From positions 38,510,148 to 38,574,147 of the forward strand of contig JAOANR010000008.1 in NCBI GenBank assembly GCA_030278955.1: a stretch of DNA of 64,000 bases, given 5' to 3'. The position numbers and the translations under genes are program-made. The notes beneath the pieces were generated by a model that saw nothing but the letters and a program-made list of their open reading frames with translations, was not told the DNA's origin and ran no database searches. This DNA comes from Hygrophila difformis. Its lineage: Eukaryota > Streptophyta > Magnoliopsida > Lamiales > Acanthaceae. This document shows positions 9,223-21,223 of the stretch, in pieces (position 1 is the first letter of the stretch; each line of letters opens with the position of its first letter).

Positions 9223-11915
9223 TGTAATACCCGAGAAATCAACATCGATTATTAAATCCGAAAAATCAAAGAATCGGATTTAATTATCGCAACCGAAATA
9301 ATTCCAAGAGAGCGAAATTAAATATTTTCGGACGATCGCGACTCGGGATAATTTCTACATTATGATTTATGAAAATAAAAAAAATCATAATTAAAAAAAA
9401 AAAAGTCAGGTGACGGCCGCGCGGCGGTGGGGCGGTGGCGCGCCACCTGCGCGCCGCCCTGCAGGGGTGATGAACCAACGCGGTTCAACGCGTTCGTACT
9501 CCATTTTTCGAGGCTTGACGATTCCAATCTATCCATATTCAACCTTCAGACATTAAGGGATGTATTGGGACTCATTGGAATGATTTGGATGTATTTAAAT
9601 CCCCACAAAGTTGGAGTAAAGGTGGATGCATGAACTAAGGTGGAAATGAATGCTCCATGTTGAGAAGTGGGATGAATGGAGTAAATGAGAGTGGTATTTT
9701 CGAGTATTGACTGCATTAAGTCACTCCCACTTTTCCTAGATGCATTTAGGCACCCCTTGGAACCTTAAACTCATCTATATTAGTGGATTAAACAGCCCCA
9801 AAACCACCCTCATGCCCTTAATCCGAAAATCAGATTTTTCACTTGAGTGTGGAGAGAGTGGTGGGTTGTTCATCCTTCTACAGGGTGTTTGGACGAGATT
9901 CAAACCATCTATTCATTCATCCTTTGTTAGGTAAGGGTTCTACTCCAATCTCATGGTCCTAGATTCGAATCTTATGCCCTAAACACTAAGATCTCTTGCA
10001 ACAATCCAAATATAGGTTCATTTGGGGATAGCAGGCTGTTTCGCGGGTGGAGATCACTTTTGGACGATTCAAATCTGAGGATTTTCGATCTCAATCTCTT
10101 GAAATGTAAGTTAGTCTTGTGCCTTTCAAATTTTAGAGCTTTTGGTTGAGTATTCATGGAGATACAACTCGAAATCCATTTCTTGCCAAATCTGTGTTTT
10201 AGGGTTTCTTCAGGATAGTTTCTTTTGTTCATCTTTGTTCGTCTAGATTCGTTTGTTTTTGGAAAAACTTTTCTAAATAAAAAATGTTCCTAACACCTTG
10301 AATATGATCTCTGTAAATTTTCATAATTTTTGGACATGATTTGCGCGACGAAAAAACATCTGGTATTTTCTGAGTTTATGATGACAGTTTTAATATCATG
10401 GTGTAGACAGATTTTGTTGTTCGTATTACTCCTGTTTACGATCGTTTTTGATGGATGATTTCTTCATGAAAGTTGTTCATTTATGTGTTTAGTTTATCCC
10501 TGTAAAATTTCAGAATTTTTAGATCACTCTTGGAATTGATATGAATTTCTAAAGGAACTGTGGTCGTAGTGAACAGTAAACTACTATGCCTTTGAAGGAT
10601 GGGTTCTGAAATAATTTTTTTTAAGCCACTTAGAGTCCGAATTTGAAGTAGCTTATTTCTATGAAAAAATGTTCATTTGGGAGTTTTCTAGCTCCTGTAA
10701 AAATTTTGGAATTTTTGAAAATGTTTTGCTAAGTTTCCAAATGTTATTTCTGAAACTGCCAGTGGGCTACTCTTTGTCGGTAAAATCGTACGTGTGTATT
10801 TTGATGATCTACGAGTCGATTGATACTCGTTTTTGAAAATATATGAAATCTGGAACAAGTGGTATTGTAAAGTGTTAAAAATGCATTTTTGAAACTTTGT
10901 AAGTTTTGATCGAGTGGGATGCCCAATGTGATAGAGGGTAAGTGCACTTGGCGTGAGCTCGTTGGGCCGCCCCCTCTTTTTGTGCGGCCAAAACGGCGCA
11001 TATGATATTGTGGTTTCGTGTTAGTAAGAGTCTATACTCCTAGATGTATCCGTATGGGTTATCTAGGGCTCCGGAGCGGTCTGTATAGGGTCACTGCTTT
11101 CACATCCCTCGTGGGTACGAGTCCCAGAGGTGGGTTGATCTGAAAAGGCTTCGGCCCAGGATCGTTATTATTGCCGGCTTGTGGACATAAGCGCCCAAGC
11201 GGATGTTGATCTGAAAAGGCTTCGGCCCAGGATCGTTGATACCGACGGCTTGTGGACATAAGCGCCCAAGCGGGTAATTTGGATGTCCTCGATCAAAACA
11301 AACAATGGTAAAAGAATGTATTTGAAATATGGAAACAATGGTAAAAGGATGTGTTTGAGCTCTTGCGGGTTTGATCCCCCAAGAATGGTTGTTCTCGATC
11401 AAAAATGAACAATGTTATATTATTCGTATGGCAAAGTGTAAGAATCTTCGGGAATTATTTTTACTCGACCTTCCTTTTTAAATTTCAAATTCTAACTTTA
11501 AATCGCTCTTCTAAAAACTTTAAAATTCGTTATGCTATACATTAACTTACTCAGTACCGTTGTACTGATAGATACGTTGTCTCTATTTTTTTTCAGATGT
11601 TGAAGATTAGCGCATGGCATTTACACTTGGGATGGGAATTTCTGAAGACTTGTCGCACTTGTTTTTTAAATTCTTTTACGAATCCCAAACCCATGTTTGG
11701 CCGTGTTTGGCCCTTAGCTTCCGCACTGTTTTAAATTATGTATGTTAGACTTAACTCTGATTTAAACCTTTGGGCACTTATTGAAGGTTTTTAAATTATT
11801 TTTGGTACAACTTAGCCTTAGCATCTTCTCAAGTGAGCTCGAAATGGTTCGCGTCTTGCTTGGGAAGGTGTGGCGGTGACATCCTGGCCTGGGTTATCAA
11901 ATCCGGGGTGTTACA
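9223..11915 (+). mobile_element. Solo LTR (Tekay-like) inserted in RT of element A
   Basis: A 2,693 bp sequence starting tgtaatacccgag and ending ccggggtgttaca lies inside the RT coding region. It is flanked by a perfect duplication gtttg (9218-9222 and 11916-11920). Removing it with one duplication joins the RT codons exactly as in copy B. The ends match the Tekay LTRs at 46682-49275 and 55201-57791, but the interior is diverged, so it belongs to a related subfamily. No internal region is present, so it is a solo LTR left by unequal LTR recombination. It has a GC-rich stretch (about 9415-9470). Confidence 0.95.
11134..11274 (+). repeat. Tandem duplication in the solo LTR
   Basis: A unit of about 70 bp (starting gttgatctgaaaaggcttcg and ending gcgcccaagcgg) occurs twice in tandem, about 11134-11204 and 11205-11274, with a few substitutions between copies. 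Confidence 0.8.
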
Positions 11916-14793
11916 GTTTGTATCGATTTCAAAAATCTTAATATAGCCACTCCTAAAGATGAGTATATGATGCCTATTGTTGATTTGTTGATTGATTCGG
12001 CCGCAAAACAGGGGATGTTGTCATTTATGGATGGATATTCAGGATACAACCAAATCTTTATGGCCGAAGAAGATGTCCATAAAACTGCATTTCGGTGCCC
12101 TGTAGCCATAGGAATATATGAATGGGTAGTAATGTCATTCGGGTTGAAGAATGCAGGAGCCACCTATCAAAGGTCCATGAATTATGTCTTTCATGATCTA
12201 ATAGGAGAATGTGTCGAAGTCTACATCGACGATGTCATGGTCAGATCCAAAGATATGGAAAGCCACTTGGACGATTTGCGAAGGGTATTCACAAGGATGA
12301 GATTACATGGAGTGAAAATGAATCCAGCCAAGTGCGCTTTTGGAGTGCAAGCGGGGAATTTTCTTGGGTTCTTGGTACACAATAAGGGCATAGAAGTTGA
12401 TGCGAATAAGACCAGAGCAATCCAAGAAGCCAGGCCTCCACATGATAAGAAAAGTTTGCAAAAATTCCTTGGGAAGATCGGTTTCTTGAGGCGATTTCTG
12501 GCAAATGCGGCCGGGAAGTCGAAACCATTAACCGATCTACTGAGGTAGATGAGGAATTCAAATGGGGAGTTGATGAACAAAGGGCCTTTGAGCAATTGAA
12601 GCAAGCTTTGATGAATCCACCAGTGTTGGTACCTCCAATTTTGGGCCGACCGCTGAAATTGCACATAGCAGCGGCCGAAGAGTCTATTGGAGCGTTGTTG
12701 GCTCAAAAAGATGATGAAGGAAGAGATCGGGCGATTTACTGTCTAAGCCGAATCCTTACGGATGCCGAATTAAGGTACTCGCCGATTCATAAATTGTGTT
12801 TAAGTCTTTATCATGCATGTCAAAAGTTGGAATACTATATTCAACCACGGCAAGTGATAGTGGTAGCTTCGGTTGATATAGTAAAAATTATGATGAACGA
12901 TCCAATCAGTAGCCGAAGAATGGCCAAATGGGCCATGAAGTTAAATGCATATGACTTGAAAGATCAGCCACTTAAGGCTATGAAAGGTCAAATTGTAGCC
13001 GATTTTTTGGCCGATCATGCGATGCTCCCAATGTCCGACGATATCGGGGATCAAGTTCGGCCGAAAGAAATAAATTAAATAGGAATTGTATACCTACAGC
13101 CATGGATAATGATGTTCGATGGTTCAAAAGCCGCTTCAGAAGTTGGAGCAGGGTTTACTCTACATACACCGGAGGGCAAGATATACAAGTATTTCGTGCA
13201 GTTACCGAATTCCTATACGAATAACCAAGATGAATACAAAGCATTGATTTCGGGATTACGACAACTAATAGAAGAATGAGTAAGAGCTATTGTAATCAGA
13301 GGAGATTCGCAAATAGTTATTCAGTAGTTACTAGGAGACTTTTCGGTCAAAAGTTCTCAACTAATCAGATTGTATGGAGAAGCAATTGGTTTGTTAGAAG
13401 AATTCGACGAGGTTTACATCGAATACATCCCAAGGGAGAAGAACGAATTAGCTAACGAATTGGCTCAACATGCAGCCAGATATTGGCTAATGCCGATAGC
13501 AGGAAATTTGAAAATACATTTGGCCGAAACAGAAAAGGCCGAATGGATAAAGAAGATAGCGCAAACGTTGGAAAATCCATCCGAAGCTAATCCAGTCGAA
13601 AAGCGGAAGGCGATGGATTACATAGTGATAGGAGGGTTACTCTTTAAGCGAGCCATTGATGGAGTATTACTCAGGTGTGTCGGAGAAGAAGATGCTAAAA
13701 GAGTAATGGGAGAAGTTCATGAAGGAATATGCGGCGCACATCGTGCAGGAAAATCGATGAAATGGAGTATTGTTCGGCTGGGGTATTATTGGTCGAATAT
13801 GGGAATCGATTGTGAGAAGTATGCTAAAGGATGCCGCGAATGTCAGAAGCATGGGCCGATTCAAAGTTATCGGCCGAAGAGCAGCATATAATGATTAAGC
13901 CATGGCCATTTCGAGGATGGGCCATGGATATCATTGGAAAGATTCATCCTTCTTCGTCGAAAAGGCATGAGTTTATGCCAGTGGCAACAGACTATTTCAC
14001 AAAGTGGGCCGAAGCTCAGGCATATGTCAGCATTTCACAAGAAGAAGTGATCGAATTTATTAAGAGACAGTTGATATACAGATTTGGAATTCCACAGACG
14101 ATTCTAACAGACAGAGGAACTGTATTTTTGGGAGAAAAAGTCAAGGCCTTTGCAAAAGAATATGAGATAAAAATTGTGCACTCGTCGCCATATTATCCAC
14201 AAGGGAATGGGCAGGCAGAGGCCACGAATAAGCAGTTAATAGGGATTATAAAGAAAATGATCGAAGAGCAACCAAGGAAGTGGCATGAGAAGCTATCTGA
14301 AGCATTGTGGGCCTATCGAAATGCTAAGACTTCAGCCACTGGATTTACACCATTTCGGCTGACTTATGGTATGGACGCGGTACTTCCAGCCGAAATAACA
14401 GTGCCGACTTTAAGGACAAGTGAAGCAGATTTAATGTCGGCTGAACAATATGATTGTGTGATGAAAGATGATTTATTAAAAGTTAATTCCGATCGGGTAC
14501 AGGCCTTTGAGAATTTGCAGAAAAATAAAGATATTGTGGCCGATTGGTATAATAAGCGAATTCGTGTAAAGCGATTTGAAGTCGGTGATTTAGTTTGGAA
14601 AGTTATATGGCCACCCAAACAGAAAGATGGCCGATTAGGTAAGTGGAGCCCCAATTGGGAGGGACCATATATTGTTCAGACGAAATTACCCAATGGAGCA
14701 TACATGTTAGTGGATGAAAATGGTGAGCGGATGTCAAATCCAGTAAATGCGAGATATATGAAGAAATATTATCCGTCAGTATGGGATTAAACA

Positions 14794-15162
14794 TCAAATA
14801 AGGCGAAAAAAGTAAAGATCTTTATTGCATGAGCAAGCATTACAAAAAGGTACTACTTCGGCCGAGAACGGCGTCGATAGTCCGAAATTACAATATACAA
14901 GGGAAACGTCCTGGGCTAAAAAGGCTGGAGAGAAACGAAGGCCAGTGGGATCTGAAGTAGGAGATGTCCAACATTCATTCCCAAGCCTAAATTCTTCCCG
15001 CCAGCGAGAGAAGAGATGACTGTGCCAATAAAGCCAACTCCCAGGCCAGGAAGAAGAAAATTTTTTATCTGCTCCAGCAAGGACACCCCCTTTGAGCATG
15101 GAAGATAGGGATGAAATTCTAGGGGTATGGCCTTCGGAGCTAAAAGGATAGTTCGGTCCCAT
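14794..15162 (-). CDS. Antisense open frame of 122 codons, element A (function unknown)
   Basis: Open frame antisense to the retroelement, between the integrase stop and the antisense PMD gene. I do not recognise the product; it has no clear domain. It lies downstream of the 78-codon frame (15229-15465) and upstream of the antisense AATAAA signal. In copy B the homologous frame starts at 59726 with the same first residues (MGPNY) but loses register after a 1 bp deletion near 59790, so selection for it is doubtful. It could be a later exon or 3' UTR of the second antisense transcript rather than a gene. Confidence 0.3.
   Translation of the reverse strand: MGPNYPFSSEGHTPRISSLSSMLKGGVLAGADKKFSSSWPGSWLYWHSHLFSRWREEFRLGNECWTSPTSDPTGLRFSPAFLAQDVSLVYCNFGLSTPFSAEVVPFCNACSCNKDLYFFRLI
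14821..14826 (-). terminator. Antisense AATAAA polyadenylation signal, element A
   Basis: AATAAA on the minus strand, about 30 bp beyond the pol stop codon. The same signal occurs at the same place in copy B (60061-60066, plus strand). It would end antisense transcripts just before they run into the integrase gene. Confidence 0.5.
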
Positions 15163-15228
15163 AGAAAGGCGCGATTATTATTCGACCGCCCAAGACTTTG
15201 GGACCGATATTAGCAGGGTTACGACAGG

Positions 15229-15465
15229 TCACATTAATATTAAGAAATAGAGCAGAGCTCGAATATGACCGTCGAAACACATGTTAAGAATAGTGTCGAG
15301 AGATCCTCGCCCATATGAAAATGGTGATAAAAGGATTAGTTGAACTCGCGCTGCATAAAAGGAGGGTTTTCGGATCATAAGTAAAGGATCAACTAGAGAG
15401 TCAGCATGCCAAGGATGCCAGGGAGGAAAAGAAATAAAAAGTATCAAGATACTCATGAAGAACAT
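15229..15465 (-). CDS. Conserved antisense 78-codon frame, element A
   Basis: Open frame of 78 codons with a hydrophobic N-terminus (MFFMSILIL), found with the same length and about nine amino-acid differences in copy B (59423-59659). A TATA box lies 37-44 bases upstream of its ATG in both copies. Family unknown; no domain is recognised. It lies 3' of the antisense PMD gene on the same strand, with its own promoter-like sequence. The number of amino-acid changes is too large, relative to the short divergence, to claim purifying selection, so the translated product is unproven. Confidence 0.4.
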   Translation of the reverse strand: MFFMSILILFISFPPWHPWHADSLVDPLLMIRKPSFYAARVQLILLSPFSYGRGSLDTILNMCFDGHIRALLYFLILM

Positions 15466-15501
15466 TGCGAGATTATGAAATGAGAAGAAAAGAGAAGCTG
15501 G

Positions 15502-15509
15502 TATTTATA
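15502..15509 (-). promoter_or_regulatory. Antisense TATA box, element A
   Basis: TATAAATA on the minus strand within ctctataaatacca, conserved in copy B at 59379-59386. It is correctly placed to start a transcript a few bases before the 78-codon frame. Confidence 0.55.
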
Positions 15510-15802
15510 GAGAAAAATAGAGGGAATGTCATTTATGGCAAAGAATAGAAACGTAAAGAGAAAAGCATTAATCACGGATGAGACGTTTCAGGAATCCCAA
15601 TAAAGTTGCAGGGAATATTACTATATCAAGGGAAAAAGAGGGGGTATCCCTGAGATCACGGAAAGAAACAGATGAAATAATCCACAAAAGACAAACATTT
15701 AATAACAGGCCGATCAAGCATACAAGAAGGATCGGCCAAAGTAAGAGTCAGAAGTACATCAAAGGGGATATAATTACAGTCGGGAAATAATAACAACAAA
15801 TG

Positions 15803-18800
15803 TCAGTCTCCACTCAAATCATAAGCAATGTCTTCATCGAAATCACTGGGAAGGATAGCGGCCGAATTGCGGGCAGTAGCAGAACTCAAGACTGATTGAA
15901 ACTCTTGAAATGATCGAGCTTCAGCTTCGGCCGAAACCGGAGGGTCATCAGGTTGGGATAAGAAAAGTTGGTCGGAAGTGTCTTGGAAAAGATCAGACTG
16001 AGCATCTAAGAAGAGAAATCAAAAGAGAAGAAAGACATAATCATCGTATATCATTAAGGCCAAAAGAACAAATTAAATATTACCGGAATTCTTCGGATTA
16101 TCCCATATAGAAGGATCAACAACAGGGTTATCTGAGACCGTCGAAGTATTCGGTGCAGGAGGGAGTTGGGCCGCGACAGAACGAACTCGGTCAACCACAG
16201 TTTGAGTATCCGACCACAAACCACGGAAATACCAAGGATGTCGTCACTAAAGGACAACCTCAAAGAAAGATAATCCGTTTTCTCTTTGAGACTAACGAGC
16301 TTGTCTCTTGGAGCCTGGGCGGATTTGTGGAGCTGCTTTACAAGACCTTGCAGGTGAGCCGATTCCTTGTCAATTCGGCCAAGGCACTCTTCACGCCTTG
16401 CGCCTCATGCTGGAGTCGGCTGATTTCCGAGTCAATGGCAGAGAGACGATTCAAATACTCGAATCTGAGGTCATCACTGGCCGATAACTTACCCATATAG
16501 GAGTGATAATCGGAAGCATGTTTGTCAAATTCCGTCTTGTGAAGAGTAAGAGAGGCTTCTCATCTTCAAGTTTTTTGCGAGTAGCCAAAATACTCGGAAG
16601 TTCCAAGTCTATCCGTAAAAGGCATGTGAACATTGCTTGGATAGCATCCGACAGACCAGAAGCCAGAATATCTTCAGAAAATGCTTGCCTGATATGTGAA
16701 AGAAGTAGGAGGATGGGCTTGGTTTGAACGGAGAAGGCATCGGACTGTTCATAAATCAAGCATTCTAACTTATCCAAACAGGCCTTGAAAGAATGAGGAA
16801 ATTCTGATGAAGAGGGAATAGACGAAGGGGAAAAGCAATCATCCAGAATACTCCTATCTGGAAAAGGAGAAGGAGGAGTAACATCACCAACGGCTAACTC
16901 TTCTAGCCGAACGCGGGCAAGAGAAGGGTCAGGAATAGAGACGACAGAAGAAGAAGGAAGGGCAATCGCTTGAGAAGCAGCCGAACCGGGAACAATCGAA
17001 TCAGTATTGCCGCCTTCAAGAATGTGAGAAATCGAGCCAGACCCCATGTCGGCCGATGAAGCAGGAATTATGCTAGAAGTAATGGCCAAATTTCATCAAT
17101 AGGATCAAGGGCCATAGTAGAAGGATCAGGCGATACAGAAGGATCAGAAGAAACTGCAACACGAGGAACCTAAAAGAGGAGGAAATAAATGTCAATAAGG
17201 CGACAGTGAACAATGTAAAAAGATAAGGGAGAAAAATGGCAGGAGACCTGATCAGCGGACACAGCCGAACTAGGAAGGGGCGAACGATTCGAGCGTCGCA
17301 GTGTCTTGGATGCAGTTTCTTTTTTTGATTTCCCCGAACCAGAAGCAGTACGCTTTCGTTTCGAAGAAGTAGTAGGAGCAGACGAAATGTATGAACGGGG
17401 TGGAAGAGACGAGACATCATCCAAAGCCCCTGTAAAACGGGAATAAGAGAGGAAAATTTGAGAAAGATACGCGGCACGCAATATAAGAAGTCAAAAAGAC
17501 TTACTAAGTAAGGGGAGTAAAGGGTCATCCTCTTGAGAAGAACAGGAGTAACTGGGGGCTGAACCAACAACCAAAAACATCATAATACCTGGGAAACCAC
17601 GAGAAATAAGGAGGCTCTACAAATTAGTGCCGAAATTAGCATAAGAAAGAACTTTCTCCCACCAGTCATCAAAATGCTTGGTCGATAGGCCAGGACGGAT
17701 GTCGAGAGAACGAACTTCAAAGTTGCAAATTCGGAGAGCCCATGTGCGACAAAGACTTCGGCTATTCTCAGGGCCGAATCCTTTGAAAGATTTACTGTAT
17801 CGATTTGGATCTCCATAAAGAGGAAGGACTACATCTTGAGCAAAGCCGAGTTGGCGGCTGACCAAGTGAGGGTTATAAACCTCAGAAAGGATAGGATGTT
17901 CGGGAGGAACAAACAGCGAGCAATTAAAAACATGACGAGGAATGATACAAGCATTCCAGACTTGAGCAAATCCCTTCAGAAGGGGCCTACCAAAAGGAGG
18001 AACATTGATAGCCGAAACCCAACTATCCGGAGTGCCAGAGTAAAGGTGGCAAGAGGAGGGATCAAGTGGGGATCAATTCATGAAATAATAAATCCATTGT
18101 TCAGTGCGCATTTCGGGAAATCGGACTCCGAGAAGACCATTGGCCGAAGGATGGGTAGTATCGAAAGGTTGGGGTTCAAATCCAGACATATCCCTAAAAT
18201 GCCAGACAAGCCAGAGGTGAAGGAACCAAAGGGGGCCATGAGATCTGTTGGAGTAACCATCAGCCCATCCATGAACCAGGGACGAAATACCAGAATACAA
18301 GTGAACCAAAAAATAGTCGGTGAGAGGCAAATGAATATCATCCATGATGGCCTTGGCCAAAGGATAGGTTTCAAGAATAACATTCTTGGCAGGTGCGCAC
18401 CAGAAGAATCGGCTAAGAAAATGCATCATAAAAGCCACAGATTCCGACTGGGAGAATTCGGGCTTAGTACCACTGCACTTATTAATCCATGAGGAAAAAG
18501 TGAGTCCCGAAGCATAGCCGGAGTTTTTCGTTGTGGGTTTTTCGGAACTAGTAACACCTAGAACGTGCTTTCCAAGATAGGGTAAATCTAAAAGAAGCTT
18601 AATGTCCTCAATAGTCAGAGTCATCATACCCCAGGGGAAGCAGAAACAGTTAGTGGAGGAATTCCAAAAGCAAAGAAGGGCCTGAATATAGTTATAATTA
18701 GTGGGGAAAGACTGCGTGCTCAACTTAATCAAATGATCAATACCAGAGGTAACCCAAACCAATGCACAGTGAGGAAGAGCCCTTCCGTACCAAGCAACAT

Positions 18801-19049
18801 GTTCTGGAGTCACCAAAGGCCAAGTACTGAGAGGACTAAAAAGTTTGGCAGAAAAGTAATCCGAAAACAAAGGTATCGTCTTCGATTCACCAAAAAGGGT
18901 AGAGCGGAAGTTGCGGCCTCGGCAGAAGTTGCAAGAGGCCCAAGAGCAATAAGATCGCCGTCAATATAACGAAGTGAAGGGATATCGGCAAGAGAATCTT
19001 CGACATGTTTGATCTTTTGAGAAGAATGTGAAAGAGTCGGTTGCGCCAT
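15803..19049 (-). pseudogene. Antisense plant-mobile-domain (PMD) gene with introns, element A, broken
   Basis: Runs antisense to gag-pol from an ATG at 19047-19049 (MAQPTLSHSSQK) to a TGA at 15803-15805. The N-terminal half matches the plant mobile domain (aminotransferase-like family): the signature FWNSS...FCFPWGM...TIEDIKLLLDLP lies in the open block 18073-18870. Introns with GT-AG ends are read at 17430-17504, 17170-17247 and 16006-16083, at the same places as in copy B. A basic patch (SKRKRTASGSGKSKK) follows intron 1, and a coiled-coil-like C-terminus follows. Lesions include a 1 bp deletion near 18890, TAG at 17617-17619 (CAG in copy B) and a 1 bp loss near 17090. Family knowledge: PMD proteins occur both in transposons and as host silencing factors (MAIN, MAIL1). 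A role in countering silencing is only a guess. Confidence 0.85.
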
Positions 19050-19219
19050 TGAGAGAAAGACGAAAAGAAGGAAGATACAGGAGGGAATATGAAAAGAGGA
19101 AAGGAGAGTAGTTTAAAAAGATAAGGGAAAACGAAAAGGCGTGACCGGATTTTAAGGAGAAGTTGGCGCACAAAAAGAGAGGAAATTACTTGAGCTCTTT
19201 TCAGGACGAAAAACCGCCC

Positions 19220-19235
19220 AAGTAAGGAGGGCATC
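19220..19235 (+). other. Polypurine tract, element A
   Basis: aagtaaggagggcatc lies directly before the 3' LTR, the site for plus-strand DNA priming. The same sequence precedes the LTR of copy B (44545-44560, minus strand). Confidence 0.75.
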
Positions 19236-19903
19236 TGTTGGGGCCACAAAGAATAGTGGGCCGCGAGGAAAAGAATTGGGCCATAAAAGATGGGCCGAAG
19301 AAGGATTTCTAAGAAGAGTTGGGTTTGAGATCTATTGGGCCGAGAAATTAAAAGGGAACGATCCAAAACAGAAGAAGAAACCCGAACGGAGGAAGATTTC
19401 GGAAGGAAAAGATTTCGGCCGAAGTAGAATTAAATCAGCCGATTGAGGAGAGACGGGAATCGGCCGGAGAGCGGTTATTTCAGCTCCGACTATAAATAGG
19501 GGATGCCATACACAGAATCAGAGAGATCAATGCTACCCCCAAATTCCTTTATCAAATTTACTTCTTTGTATCTTTACTGCTTTCTTTACAACTTTCCTTT
19601 ACAGTTTTTCCTAGACTCTAGCTTAGCTTGTAGTGGTTACTTCCAAGTCCACCGTTGTTTCTTAACAACCGGTAGTTTGGTTCTAGTTTTTCCGGTGAAT
19701 TCGCCATTGTTTCTTAACAACGGGTAGATTCTCCATTGTATTTTGTTGCCATTCAAATTCTAAGGAATATTCAGTCAAGTTTCGGCGTAATTTGTCAAGT
19801 TTGGGCGCATTATCATTAATCCGGACCCGTAACCGGTTTGATCCTTTTTCCGGTAACCTCCCTTGAGGAGAAAAAGTTCATTTGGCATCACACAAGCCAA
19901 ACA
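19236..19903 (+). repeat. 3' LTR of Tat element A
   Basis: A 668 bp direct repeat of 4645-5325 with the same TGTTGGGG start and AAACA end, followed by the ttaat duplication. TATA box at 19491-19498. Confidence 0.95.
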
Positions 19904-20977
19904 TTAATTAACTAATTAAAAGAAAGCGAATAAATATATTATAATAATCGATCCACATGTGCGTGAAATTCCTTAGGAAACTAAAGTGAAGTGATTGGGT
20001 TGTTTTAAAAAAGGGTCATGTTTATTCCAATATTTCATTGTCGTCTTTAAGGTCCCAAATTGAGGAAGGAATAAAGTGGTTTCTGATTAAAAGAATCATA
20101 ATAAAGGCTAAAGCAACTTTCATCAACAAGTTGGGAATTCGCATTTTAATTTTTAAATTTAAGTTATTGCTTCGATTTGATTTAATTTGTCATGTTATGT
20201 GCATAATTTATGTTACAATGCACTAATCAAGAGTATATTTTCCTGGATGAAGGGATTTGAAAAGGATTTTTTATCGTTAAAAAACCCATTCGTCCTTCTG
20301 CCATTTCCTCGTCTTATTTTGATGCAGTATTTTCATCTTTGAAATGTGTTCAATTACTCTTAATGCATCCTTCCATATCTGATATCCTTTCTTGTCTATG
20401 AATATTCAATTGCCCTAGAAGATAAACTCATCTATCCAGAAAAATTTGCAAAGAGCCATTGGGAAGCAATCCAAAGTCAAGTAGTGTTCTTTCTATAATT
20501 TCATAGTCTTTGGTTAAGATTTATCATGGAATCTATGTCTGAAGTTCAAACATCTATGAGAGAGAGAGAGAGATTCTAACACATAGAATGAAGGAGGATC
20601 TAAATTAATTTTGAAGTATAGTCCACACTCCACAATATAAATATAGGGAATAGGTTCATGTATTGATTCATTACTTGCTCAAGTGTTGAATTATCACCTA
20701 AAAGTATTGAATATCAATTTAAAAGTATTGAATAAATATTTACAACATTAATTAACTAATGTTGAAAGTATAGATTCAGTATTTTTCTAATAACAATTCA
20801 CCATGTTTTATTGATAATTCAACACTTCTGCAAATACTGAATTTCTTGCTGCAGTAATCGGGTCCTAAATGTAGAGATTCCTTGAAATCTTCTCTCTAAA
20901 ATTCCACGGATCCCAATGGCCGCTCAGCAATCTTGATAGCCTCAACATAGTATTTGACTTTTGTGCTTCCAAATATA

Positions 20978-21223
20978 CTTTTTCCGATTTTTTTAAGTGT
21001 TACAGTTTAACTTTTGAGACTGTTCATTGTAGCACTGTAATTTCAATTTTTATCATAGTTATACAAGAAAAAATATAGGCAAGTGGGATCTTGCTGGATT
21101 CGTCTCATCTTGTCGTTTTTAAATATCAATCTTTCTTAGTTTTACATATACCGAGTTTGATTATTAATAGTTTAAAATGTACCGTAAAAATGAGATATGT
21201 AACACTTAGAAAAACGGTGGAAG
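20978..21223. mobile_element. Stowaway-like MITE
   Basis: The left end ctttttccgattttttta and right end taagaaaaacggtggaag-type sequence are imperfect inverted repeats that continue into a shared aagtgttaca block. TA dinucleotides flank both ends (20976-20977 and 21224-21225). The element is 246 bp and non-coding. Confidence 0.7.

Larger units (their letters stand above)
8726..14790 (+). pseudogene. pol: Pol (RT, RNase H, aRNase H, integrase) of Tat element A, broken
   Basis: Remains of reverse transcriptase, two RNase H domains and integrase. The first block (8726-9070) ends at a TAG (9068-9070) where copy B has CAG. A solo LTR (9223-11915) splits the RT between LRVC and IDFRNLN. RT resumes after 11916 and holds YIDD near 12226. 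A 4 bp deletion near 12546 shifts the frame; stops follow at about 13075 (TAA), 13277 (TGA) and 13325 (TAG). A 1 bp deletion near 13866 separates the zinc-binding half of integrase from the DDE core, which is then open to 14790 (WAMDIIG, LTDRG, NGQAEATNK). The degenerate first RNase H plus a D-E-D type aRNase H (near 13110-13490) is typical of Tat. Copy B gives the intact reading for most of these sites. Confidence 0.92.
4645..19903 (+). mobile_element. Ty3/gypsy retrotransposon, Tat lineage, copy A (full length, disabled)
   Basis: The element is bounded by direct LTRs (4645-5325 and 19236-19903) with TG...CA ends and a perfect 5 bp duplication ttaat at 4640-4644 and 19904-19908. The order is LTR, PBS, gag, protease, RT, RNase H, archaeal-type RNase H, integrase, long antisense-coding region, polypurine tract, LTR. 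The second RNase H and the PR-RT-RNH-aRNH-INT order place it in the Tat lineage. It is 15.26 kb, of which 2.7 kb is a nested solo LTR. Several stops and frameshifts in pol make it non-autonomous. Copy B (43870 onward) is the same family in inverted orientation. Confidence 0.95.
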
